A stretch of 64,000 bases of DNA from Novosphingobium guangzhouense. Its GTDB lineage: Bacteria > Pseudomonadota > Alphaproteobacteria > Sphingomonadales > Sphingomonadaceae. Positions 43,753 through 51,564 of this stretch are shown here, piece after piece (within the stretch, counting starts at the first letter, position 1; each line of letters opens with the position of its first letter). The notes under the pieces are model-generated. The model searched no databases, was not told the DNA's origin, and saw only the letters and a program-made list of their open reading frames with translations. Both the position numbers and the translations under genes were made by a program. The stretch lies in assembly GCF_002896965.1 (NCBI RefSeq), contig NZ_LYMM01000029.1, positions 62,001 through 126,000 on the forward strand. Direction: 5' to 3'.

Positions 43753-45252
43753 ATGAACATCGCCCTCCTCCTCGAAATGGCGGCCGAGGCCGCGCCCGAT
43801 CGCATCGCGCTTGTCTGCGACGGCAAGCGCTGGACGTATTCGGACCTGCTTGCCGCAGCGCGCGGCGCTTTCGCCATTATCCAGGACAGCGGGGCCGACT
43901 ATGTCGCCCTGCTTGACGAAAGCAGCGAGGCAGCAGTCATCGCGGTCTTCGGCGCGGCGCTGGCCGGTGTGCCCTATTGTCCGCTCAACTATCGCCTGCC
44001 CGATGCCGACCTTGCGGCACTGCTGGGCCGCATTGCCCCGGCACTGGTCATCGGCGACGAGGAGCGGGTGACGCGCATCGCGCAGGATCAGGGCCACACC
44101 ATCCTTTCGCGGGAGGAGTTCACCCTCCAGACCCAGGAAACCGTGCCCGCGGACGACGCGCGCGAATACGATCCCGGTGAAGGCGTTGCGATCCAGTTGT
44201 TCACCAGCGGCACCACAGCAGCGCCCAAGGCAGCGATCCTGCGCCATTCGAACCTGCTGGGGTATATCCTGGGCACGGTTGAATTCGCTGGCGCCGATGA
44301 GGCCGATGCCGCACTGGTCGTCGTGCCGCCCTATCACATTGCCGGGATATCGGCGCTGCTGTCATCCATCTACGCCCAGCGCAGGATCGTCATGCTCCCC
44401 AGCTTCTCTCCAGAAGGCTGGCTGGCTCTGGTGCAGGCGGAGGCCGTGACGAATGCGTTCGTCGTGCCAACCATGCTTTCGCGCATCATCGAAGCAATGG
44501 ACAATGGCACCACTGCCGAAATCGCGTCCTTGCGCGCGATCGCTTACGGTGGAGGCAAGATGCCGCTGGAAGTGATCCACAAGGCGCTTGAGCGTTTCCC
44601 GGCAGCAGGCTTCACCAATGCTTACGGACTGACGGAAACCAGTTCCACCGTTGCCCTGCTCGGTCCGGAAGACCACCGCCAAGCGCTGGCTTCCTCCGAC
44701 TCCAAAATCCGCGCACGCCTGACTTCTCTGGGCAAGCCGATACCCACCGTGGAAATGGAAATCCGTGGCGATGACGGCCGCGTAATGCCCGTTGGCGAGG
44801 CTGGAGAGATCTACGTCCGCGGCGAGCAGGTATCGGGCGAGTACAAGGAAAAGAGCGCGCTGGATGCCGACGGATGGTTCCCCACGCGCGATGCCGGCTA
44901 CATGGACGAGGAAGGCTATCTGTTCCTGTCCGGCCGCGCGGACGACGTCATCGTGCGCGGGGGGGAGAACATGTCCCCCGGCGAGATCGAAGACGTGCTG
45001 CTCACGCACCCAGCCATCGCCGACGCTTGCGCCTGCGCGATCCCTTCGGTCGAATGGGGGGAGGCCGTGGGCATCGCCGTGGTCACTCGCGATGGGCATG
45101 AAGCACCGCATGAGAACGAGTTGAAAGACTTGGTCCGTCAGCGCTTGCGATCCTCACGCGTACCCGAAAAGGTCGCTTTCGTGACTGAACTCCCCTACAA
45201 TGAAATGGGCAAGCTGCTGCGCCGCAAGGTCAAGGATGTCCTTGCAGGCTGA
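43753..45252 (+). CDS. AMP-forming acyl-CoA ligase
   Basis: 499 residues of the ANL superfamily. It activates a carboxylate through an acyl-adenylate to its CoA thioester. Motifs: phosphate-binding loop LFTSGTTAAPKAA (about 154-166), NAYGLTETSSTVAL, DGWFPTRDAGYMDEEGYLFLSGRADDVI, and the catalytic Lys in EMGKLLRRKVKD near the end. It overlaps the second CoA-transferase gene by 17 bp, so the two are translationally linked. Confidence 0.96.
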   Translation: MNIALLLEMAAEAAPDRIALVCDGKRWTYSDLLAAARGAFAIIQDSGADYVALLDESSEAAVIAVFGAALAGVPYCPLNYRLPDADLAALLGRIAPALVIGDEERVTRIAQDQGHTILSREEFTLQTQETVPADDAREYDPGEGVAIQLFTSGTTAAPKAAILRHSNLLGYILGTVEFAGADEADAALVVVPPYHIAGISALLSSIYAQRRIVMLPSFSPEGWLALVQAEAVTNAFVVPTMLSRIIEAMDNGTTAEIASLRAIAYGGGKMPLEVIHKALERFPAAGFTNAYGLTETSSTVALLGPEDHRQALASSDSKIRARLTSLGKPIPTVEMEIRGDDGRVMPVGEAGEIYVRGEQVSGEYKEKSALDADGWFPTRDAGYMDEEGYLFLSGRADDVIVRGGENMSPGEIEDVLLTHPAIADACACAIPSVEWGEAVGIAVVTRDGHEAPHENELKDLVRQRLRSSRVPEKVAFVTELPYNEMGKLLRRKVKDVLAG

Positions 45253-46456
45253 CCTTTCCGTTGCTGCGCCCGCGATCCCCCTGGCGCGATGGGCAGACCG
45301 GCAACTGCGGGCGATGCACGCGACCTACGGCCTTCCAAGGATCGACGGTTCTGCCCTGATGGGAGAGCGCGGCGATCACGGAGGTTACGTAATCAACGGC
45401 ACCACGTCCGCAGGCATCGGCGGCAGCCGGCTTATGCGCACAAAAGATGGCGGGTGGTTTGCGCTTACCCTTATCCGCGAGATAGATCGCGAACTGCTGC
45501 CCGCGCTTTTCGGCGATGCCGCCGTCAACTGTGATGACTGGACCGCTATTGCAGCAGCTGTGCTGCAGCACGACTGCGCCGACCTTGTCCGCGTCGGACG
45601 CGTTCTGGGCCTGCCAGTTGCCGGCATCGACGAAATCCCCGCTTCGCCAGCGATACAGTTCATGCAACGTGGACCGAACAGATACGGGCCGAACAAAGAC
45701 GGGCCGATCCGGCAAAAGCCGCTGGTCATCGATCTGTCGGCGATCTGGGCCGGGCCTCTTGCCGGGCACTTGCTGTGGCAGGCCGGGATGGAGGTCATCA
45801 AGGTTGAAAGCCTTACCCGGCCCGATCTGATCCGCCGGGATGACCCTGCCACGTTCGAACGTATCAATCAGGGCAAGGCCAGCGTCCTGATCGACTTCGC
45901 GGACGAAGGACAGAAGGCTGCGCTCGTATCCCTGATACGGGGCGCGGACATAGTGATCGAATCCTCGCGCCCACGCGCCTTGCGCCAGCTTGGTATCGAT
46001 GCCGATGCTCTGGTCGAGACGACGCCCGGCCTTGTCTGGCTCTCGATCACCGGTCATGGTGCAAGCGGTGAACCCGCCAACTGGGTCGGCATCGGCAACG
46101 ACTGCGGGGTTGCAGCCGGCCTGACCCGCGCCATGGCCGACGCGGGAGGGGGCATCGGCTACGTCGGAGATGCGATCGCAGATCCGCTCACCGGCATCGT
46201 TGCGGCACGGGAAGGGCTTGCCGCCTATCAACGCGGCACAGCCATTCGCATCGGGCTGTCCATGAGCGGCATCACAGCCCTTGCTCTGCACGAGGAACAA
46301 AAGCACGATCGCGCCATGATCGACAGCGAACTCCGCGCCTGGGGGCTGGCATCCGGATGCCGGTTTCCTCCGGTGTCGAGACGCGAAATCCAGGGCACCC
46401 TGCAGCCCATCGGGGCGGATACCGAACGCTATCTCGGCGCATTCGAGCGATGCTGA
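45236..46456 (+). CDS. CaiB/BaiF CoA-transferase family protein, second copy
   Basis: 406 residues. The second half is the clearer family III core: PLVIDLSAIWAGPLAGHLLWQAGMEVIKVESLTRPD, NQGKASVLIDFADEGQKAAL, and the loop GIGNDCGVAAGL. The first about 150 residues are less conserved (ATYGLPRIDGSALMGERGDHGGYVINGTTS). The start at 45236 is chosen over 45200 from AAGG spacing. It ends by overlapping the amidohydrolase start. With the gene at 42055 it makes two distinct CoA-transferases within 4.5 kb. Confidence 0.9.
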   Translation: MSLQADLSVAAPAIPLARWADRQLRAMHATYGLPRIDGSALMGERGDHGGYVINGTTSAGIGGSRLMRTKDGGWFALTLIREIDRELLPALFGDAAVNCDDWTAIAAAVLQHDCADLVRVGRVLGLPVAGIDEIPASPAIQFMQRGPNRYGPNKDGPIRQKPLVIDLSAIWAGPLAGHLLWQAGMEVIKVESLTRPDLIRRDDPATFERINQGKASVLIDFADEGQKAALVSLIRGADIVIESSRPRALRQLGIDADALVETTPGLVWLSITGHGASGEPANWVGIGNDCGVAAGLTRAMADAGGGIGYVGDAIADPLTGIVAAREGLAAYQRGTAIRIGLSMSGITALALHEEQKHDRAMIDSELRAWGLASGCRFPPVSRREIQGTLQPIGADTERYLGAFERC

Positions 46457-47889
46457 TCCGCAACGCGGAGATATGGTCCGGCGGTCCGAACCGGACTTGC
46501 GGCGATGTTCGGGTCACCGCTGGGCGAATTGCGGAAATCGGCGCCCTCCCCCCTTTGCCGGGCGAAGAAGTAATCCACGCTGGCGGAGGGCTGCTGCTGC
46601 CGGGGCTGCACGATCACCACATCCATCTTGCCGCACTCGCGGCACAGCAATCCTCTGTGTCCTGCGGTTCACCACAAGTCACTGACGCGCAGCAATTGGC
46701 GCTGGCCCTGAAAGTGCCGGGCACCGGATGGCTTCGCGCGGTCGACTTCCATGAAAGCATTCTCGGCGGAGCCTTGCCGGACGTCGCCGCGCTGGACCGG
46801 CTGGTGCCCGATCGGCCGCTGCGCATGCAGCATCGTACCGGCCGGATGTGGCTGCTCAATTCGCGCGCGCTGGAAACGCTGCTGGCAAACGCCGACGCGC
46901 CGCCAGGCCTTGAGCGTGACGGTGACCGCTATACCGGCCGGCTGTTCGACGAAGATCAATGGCTACGTAAGGCGCTGGGCAGCACGCTGCCTGACTTTGC
47001 CGGGACAAGCGAACGCCTTGCCCGTTTCGGCGTCACCGGGCTGACCGATATGTCGCCGCGCAACGACCCGTCCGTGGCGCAGCATTTCGCGCAGCAAATC
47101 GCGAACGGACATCTGTTGCAGTCAGTCACGCTTGCCGGGACGCTCGCGCTGGCAAAGGGCCTGCCTGCCCCCTGCACACTCGGCCCGGTCAAGCTGCACC
47201 TGCACGAGAACGCCCTGCCTGATTTCGACGAAACGCTGGCCCTGATCCGTGCCGCCCGCGCGCAACGTCGGGCAATCGCCGTTCACTGCGTCACCGAAGT
47301 CGAACTGGTGTTCACGCTGGCACTTCTCGAGACGGCAGGATGCGTCCCCGGCGATCGTATCGAGCATGTCTCTATCGCGGCGCCTGATCTTGTCGAACGA
47401 ATGGCTCGGCTGGGGCTGGCGGCCTGCGCCCAACCACATTTCATCGCCGAGCATGGCACGCGCTATCTTGCCGAAGTAGAACCGCATCACCACGCCGACC
47501 TCTATCGTCTGCGTACGCTGATGAACGCCGGGATTGCCATCAGCGCCGGGACCGACGCGCCTTACGGCAACCCCGACCCTTGGCGCTCGATGGCCGCGGC
47601 GGTCAGCCGGCGTACCACGAACGGCGTAGTCATCAGCGCACAGGAAGCCGTTTCCCCCGAGAAGGCGCTTGGCTTCTATCTGGCAGATCCGGCCGATTTT
47701 TCCCGGCAGCGCAGCATTGAGCCGGGTTCCATCGCTGACCTTTGCCTTCTCGACAGGCCCTGGTCGCAAGCGCGCACCCGGCTGCGCAGCGACGACGTAA
47801 GCCTTGTCCTGGCAGCGGGCAAGCTAATCTACCAGCGCGTCGACAAGGCCCCATTCAAGCGCCTTGCCGGCGCTGATGCGCCGGCCTGA
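46450..47889 (+). CDS. Amidohydrolase (YtcJ-like, metal-dependent)
   Basis: 479 residues. GGLLLPGLHDHHIHLAALA has the HxH metal pair of the urease-like superfamily, LVERMARLGLAACAQPHFIAEHG and GIAISAGTDAPYGNPDPW the later ligands. YtcJ-like enzymes hydrolyse amides, imines or lactones. It follows the CoA-transferase with a 7-bp overlap. Its last 66 bp lie antisense to the end of the enoyl-CoA hydratase-like gene. Confidence 0.9.
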   Translation: MLIRNAEIWSGGPNRTCGDVRVTAGRIAEIGALPPLPGEEVIHAGGGLLLPGLHDHHIHLAALAAQQSSVSCGSPQVTDAQQLALALKVPGTGWLRAVDFHESILGGALPDVAALDRLVPDRPLRMQHRTGRMWLLNSRALETLLANADAPPGLERDGDRYTGRLFDEDQWLRKALGSTLPDFAGTSERLARFGVTGLTDMSPRNDPSVAQHFAQQIANGHLLQSVTLAGTLALAKGLPAPCTLGPVKLHLHENALPDFDETLALIRAARAQRRAIAVHCVTEVELVFTLALLETAGCVPGDRIEHVSIAAPDLVERMARLGLAACAQPHFIAEHGTRYLAEVEPHHHADLYRLRTLMNAGIAISAGTDAPYGNPDPWRSMAAAVSRRTTNGVVISAQEAVSPEKALGFYLADPADFSRQRSIEPGSIADLCLLDRPWSQARTRLRSDDVSLVLAAGKLIYQRVDKAPFKRLAGADAPA

Positions 47890-48780
47890 CAAGACCATGA
47901 GCGCAGTACGCTGGCGCCCGATCCGACGGGTCAACGAAACGCAACCACCGGCTCCCGGAAGGATGCCCATCGCAAGTTCGGGCAACTGAAACCACGAACG
48001 GCGCGTTGCCGTGATATGCGAGGCAAAGGCTGCCAGCTCAAGCCCTGCCCCCACACAAGCGCCATCGATCACCGCCCGAAAGCGGTCTGCGCATCGCGCC
48101 GCCTCGTTTGCCGGGAGCGTGGCCCGTCTGATGGCGTGAGCAAGCGCCGGGTCGCGCGTGGTGCCGAATTCGGCAAGGTCCGCGCCAAGGCAAAAGGCAC
48201 GCCCGGCCCCTTTCAGGGTAATCGACGTAATCGTCGGGTCGAGGTTCACCAGTGCGAAGGCTTCGTGCAAGGCATCCCGCATTGGCCGGTCAATAGCGTT
48301 ACCTGCGTCTGCGCGATCAAGCGTGGCGATCACCGCATCCTCCTCACGAGTCAATCCAACCCGTCCCTGCGGCGCCAGTGGTGATGACCGTTCAAGGCCC
48401 GAAAGCCAGCCCTGATGCTCACTGCTGCCTTGCAACGCCGCATAGGCAAGAGATTCGGCGACAAGCCCATCCTCGACAGTCAGTGCAGGCAGAAACCGCA
48501 GCAACTGAACCAGAGTCGCGGCAGCGTGTGGGAACGCCTGCACAGAGCCTCGTACCTTAAGGACGTCAAACCCCTCCTCCACCATTGTATCCAACCTGGA
48601 GGAAAATGTATGGTTGGGATCACCGATGCCCAACACCGGCCAGGGCGGCAGCATCAGGGTATCCGGCCAGACGCACGGCCTAGCGCAATCGACAATGCAG
48701 GCAGGAGCGGTCTGCGCGAATCCGTTCAAGGCAACCTCATCAGCCGGAACAGTCAAATTCTCTTCTATTCCGGCTGACAT
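47824..48780 (-). CDS. Enoyl-CoA hydratase/isomerase-family protein, rearranged form
   Basis: 318 residues from MSAGIEENLT (48780). The ECH core begins at about residue 130 with RVGLTREEDAVIATLDRADAGNAIDRPMRDALHEAF, has the oxyanion loop KGAGRAFCLGADLAEFG and GACVGAGLELAAFASHI, and ends abruptly at GLVDALVD, about 65 residues short of a standard ECH. The first about 125 residues instead contain ALTVEDGLVAESLAYAALQGSSEH, which resembles the missing C-terminal end. So the pieces appear in changed order. It overlaps the amidohydrolase tail-to-tail. Confidence 0.82.
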   Translation of the reverse strand: MSAGIEENLTVPADEVALNGFAQTAPACIVDCARPCVWPDTLMLPPWPVLGIGDPNHTFSSRLDTMVEEGFDVLKVRGSVQAFPHAAATLVQLLRFLPALTVEDGLVAESLAYAALQGSSEHQGWLSGLERSSPLAPQGRVGLTREEDAVIATLDRADAGNAIDRPMRDALHEAFALVNLDPTITSITLKGAGRAFCLGADLAEFGTTRDPALAHAIRRATLPANEAARCADRFRAVIDGACVGAGLELAAFASHITATRRSWFQLPELAMGILPGAGGCVSLTRRIGRQRTALMVLSGRRISAGKALEWGLVDALVD

Positions 48781-49102
48781 ATATACTCTGCCTGATTCTC
48801 CTTCACCCTCTGCAGGCATGGCGCAATCGCGCAATCTTGACCAGTCCCGGCGGGTGACCTCACCATCACCAAGCCCCGGAAATCCGCCGGATCCAGCCCT
48901 CTTCTCAGAGCGCCATGCCCGTCTCGTCCAAATTTCATTTCGTATACACAAACGGCGCTTGATGAACACCGATGTTGATGCTAACCAAAGTCAGCAAAAA
49001 ACGAGAATGACTCAGTTATCTGGGCAACGACTCGGGGATTGAGGCAAGGCTCGACGCTAACGATCGAGTTCATCAACCACGCGAGAGGGAAGGAGAGACC
49101 TC
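48781..49102. other. Promoter region of the IclR gene
   Basis: 322 bp between the divergent hydratase-like gene and the IclR gene. It carries shared dyad site B (48982-48998) and a further dyad CTCGA-N9-TCGAG (49050-49068) just before the ribosome site. No credible gene was seen: short open frames here lack ribosome sites or recognisable products. Confidence 0.55.
48982..48998. promoter_or_regulatory. Shared dyad, site B (IclR promoter region)
   Basis: CTAACCAAAGTCAGCAA is identical to site A at 39412 except for one base. It holds CTAAC-N4-GTCAG (48982-48986, 48991-48995) about 105 bp before the IclR start, a fitting position for a shared or autoregulatory operator. Confidence 0.6.
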
Positions 49103-49915
49103 ATGGCTGGCAAGGCATCGTCATCGAACAAGGCAAAGATCGCACGCCGCGTGATCGAGGTACTGGAGTACTTCGACGACGCGCACCGCGAAGCAACCGT
49201 CATGGACATCGTGCGCCGGTACAACCGGCCGCAGTCGAGCACCTCGGAACTGCTTTCAAGCCTTGTCGAACTGGGACTGCTTCACAAGGATCCCTATTCG
49301 CGTGCCTACAGCCTGACGCCCCGCGCGGCGCTGATCGGCACGTCGGGCCAGCCGGAACTGGTACGTGATGGTCGTATCGTGCGCCTCATGGATCGCCTTG
49401 TGGCGCAGACCGGTCTGTCCGTGGCACTGCATTCGATGGTTGGCCTTGATGCGCAGATCGTGAACTGGCGTCATGGGCCGCGTGCCCCGGCTGCCACACG
49501 CGAACTGGCGGGCGGCGTCAAGGAGCCGCTGGCTCGCAGCGCGCCGGGCTGGCTGATGCTGTCCACCGTCGCTCGCCAGCGGTGCGAAGGAATGGTGCGC
49601 CGTCTTAATGCCGAAGCGGCAGAGCAGGACAAGTTCGCCTTCTCCGAAATGATGGCGCGCATCGATTCTTGCCGCGATCCGCGCCACCTGTTCGGCCCGG
49701 CCGGTTTCGCCACCGGCGCCGACGCGCTGAGTGGCCTTGTCCCGCGCCAGCCGGAAGGCCACCCGCTTGTCGTCAGCATCGTTTACGGAAAGGACGACAA
49801 GGTGCACCCCGAAGCTCTGTTCCAGTGCCTGCGCGACGCCATGCGTGCCTGCCTTCCCGACCCTATGGCGCATCACCCGCAGTCAAGCGTCGAACAGTTC
49901 TCGCACGCCGCCTGA
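49103..49915 (+). CDS. IclR-family transcriptional regulator
   Basis: 270 residues from an ATG with GAAGGAGAGACCTC. The N-terminal winged helix is ARRVIEVLEYFDDAHREATVMDIVRRYNRPQSSTSELLSSLVELGLLHKD; the C-terminal part is the IclR effector domain (LVAQTGLSVALHSMVGLDAQIVNW). IclR members sense small catabolic acids or their CoA esters. It is likely to control the surrounding catabolic genes. A strong terminator follows. Confidence 0.93.
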   Translation: MAGKASSSNKAKIARRVIEVLEYFDDAHREATVMDIVRRYNRPQSSTSELLSSLVELGLLHKDPYSRAYSLTPRAALIGTSGQPELVRDGRIVRLMDRLVAQTGLSVALHSMVGLDAQIVNWRHGPRAPAATRELAGGVKEPLARSAPGWLMLSTVARQRCEGMVRRLNAEAAEQDKFAFSEMMARIDSCRDPRHLFGPAGFATGADALSGLVPRQPEGHPLVVSIVYGKDDKVHPEALFQCLRDAMRACLPDPMAHHPQSSVEQFSHAA

Positions 49916-49933
49916 CTTTACCCATTCCAACGG

Positions 49934-49969
49934 AAAAAGGCCCCGCGAGCAGTCTCGCGGGGCCTTTTT
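49934..49969. terminator. Bidirectional intrinsic terminator after the IclR gene
   Basis: A 16-bp stem (AAAAAGGCCCCGCGAG at 49934-49949 and its complement at 49954-49969) closes a CAGT loop and runs into a long T-tract to the right. The A-run on the left makes it work on both strands, between iclR and the convergent amidohydrolase. Confidence 0.95.
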
Positions 49970-49987
49970 TTTTCTTTACTCAGGCGC

Positions 49988-51328
49988 TCAAGCCTCCTGA
50001 CCGGCCATTCGGTTCAGGCGATCGGCATCTTCGTGGCGCATGAACATCTTCATGATATCGCCCGAAGTGACGGGGCGCACTTCACCCTCTTCCAGCGGGC
50101 GTTCGCCCAGCGAGGATTTGGGACTGGTATCGACGCCTGCGGCTGCCGCTTTCGCCCGTAGCGCGCCAACCGTCAGATCGGCTCGCGCATGGTGTCTGAA
50201 CGGATCGAAGCGGAACCAGCGCATCGCATTGAGATGCGTGATCTTGTCTATCTGACTGTCTGTAAGGTGGTTGATCGTCGGCCAGAGCCGCTCGGGCACT
50301 TCGGGCCAGAGGGTGTCGGAATGCGGATAATCGCATTCGTAAGCGATGTTGTCCTCTCCGATGAAGCCGATGTTCTGCAGGCCGAACGCATCGTCGATGA
50401 AGCAATTCAGGAAATGGCGCCGGAACATCTCGCTTGGCTTCAGGTCCTGGAAACGCGAATGAGTCCAGTACTTGTGGCGGGAGTTCGAGAAGTCCGCGCG
50501 CTCGGTGAAGTAGGGCACCCAACCGATCGAACCTTCCGACAACGCGATGCGCATGTCGGGATATTCGTGCAGCGCCTCAAGCTGCAGCCAGTCGGAGGCG
50601 GCATAGGCGATGGTCATCGGCATGGTCGAAATCCATGCCTCGATCGGCGTTTCCATCGAGGCATGCGGCGCCGGGTTGCCGCCACCGATGTGGATGCAGA
50701 TCGTCATGTCCAGTTCGTTGATGGCCTTGTAGAACGGCTTCCAGTATTCGTTGTGGATGCTCGGCAAGCCCTGGCACGTCGGGTTTTCGCTGATCGAGAC
50801 GGTATGGCACCCCTTGGCGCTTACGCGTTTCAATTCGGCGACGGTGGCTTCCATGTTCCATGTCGGCAGGATGGCACAGGGGATGAAGCGCCCCGGATGC
50901 GCGCCGCACCATTCATCGATGTGCCAGTCATTGTAAGCACTGACATGCTTCACGGCGAGGTCGCGATCGGGCACGCGATGCAGGCGTCCGCCCGCAAAGT
51001 CGAACACCGATCCGAAGTTCAGCGAGGCCGCGATGCCGTTGACGTCCATGTCCTTCACGCGCTCGTCCACCATGTAGACGCCATCGCGAAGCTGGTCGAG
51101 CGAGGTCGGCTCCATGCCGTATTCCTCGAACGGGCGACCGACCACGGCGTTAAGCGCCACAGAGGCGAAGCTTTGCCCCTGATAGACCCAGACATCCTTG
51201 CCGTTTTCATCCTTCACCATCTTTGGCGCGGATTCGAGCAGATCACCGGACAAGTGGTTCCTGAACATGTCCGGCGGTTCGCTGATGTGGTCATCGACGC
51301 TGATGATGACCATGTCGTTCATTTCCAT
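49988..51328 (-). CDS. Amidohydrolase_2-family hydrolase/decarboxylase
   Basis: 446 residues from an ATG with GGGAGACGAG. MVIISVDDHISEPPDMFRNHL is the family N-terminus; the metal site in the TIM barrel is implied by CIHIGGGNPAP, the ALSEGSIGWVPYF stretch and the late FIGEDNIAYECDYPHSD. Family members catalyse metal-dependent hydrolysis or decarboxylation of acids. It is divergent from the fused acyl-CoA dehydrogenase, so both may share the regulatory gap at 51329-51564. Confidence 0.92.
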   Translation of the reverse strand: MEMNDMVIISVDDHISEPPDMFRNHLSGDLLESAPKMVKDENGKDVWVYQGQSFASVALNAVVGRPFEEYGMEPTSLDQLRDGVYMVDERVKDMDVNGIAASLNFGSVFDFAGGRLHRVPDRDLAVKHVSAYNDWHIDEWCGAHPGRFIPCAILPTWNMEATVAELKRVSAKGCHTVSISENPTCQGLPSIHNEYWKPFYKAINELDMTICIHIGGGNPAPHASMETPIEAWISTMPMTIAYAASDWLQLEALHEYPDMRIALSEGSIGWVPYFTERADFSNSRHKYWTHSRFQDLKPSEMFRRHFLNCFIDDAFGLQNIGFIGEDNIAYECDYPHSDTLWPEVPERLWPTINHLTDSQIDKITHLNAMRWFRFDPFRHHARADLTVGALRAKAAAAGVDTSPKSSLGERPLEEGEVRPVTSGDIMKMFMRHEDADRLNRMAGQEA

Positions 51329-51564
51329 CTCTCGTCTCCCTTGCGTTTCGCCGGTGCTTCTTCCCGCTTCTGTTTTGCCCGCGAGACTATCGTTCCCATG
51401 TCTTGCTAGCCACACGCGCGCGCCACCCATCGCTTGTGCGATTGGCGCTCTCGTTCGCTCGCCGCATCGCGCCCGCGATTGCGGTCGGGGCCGGATTGAA
51501 CGCCTTTCGAACCTGTGTTCAGGACCATGGAGAAGCAAAACGATAAGCTCCGGGAAAGCCTGAC

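Noticed and set aside
41779..44337. An 852-residue minus-strand frame over the CoA-transferase and small gene
   Set aside because: Antisense to a clear CaiB/BaiF transferase; no start site or family signature of its own.
51498..51512. GAAC-N7-GAAC, the reverse of the alphaproteobacterial LexA pattern GTTC-N7-GTTC
   Set aside because: Only eight fixed bases, expected by chance about twice per strand pair in a window of this size, and the neighbouring genes are catabolic, not SOS genes.
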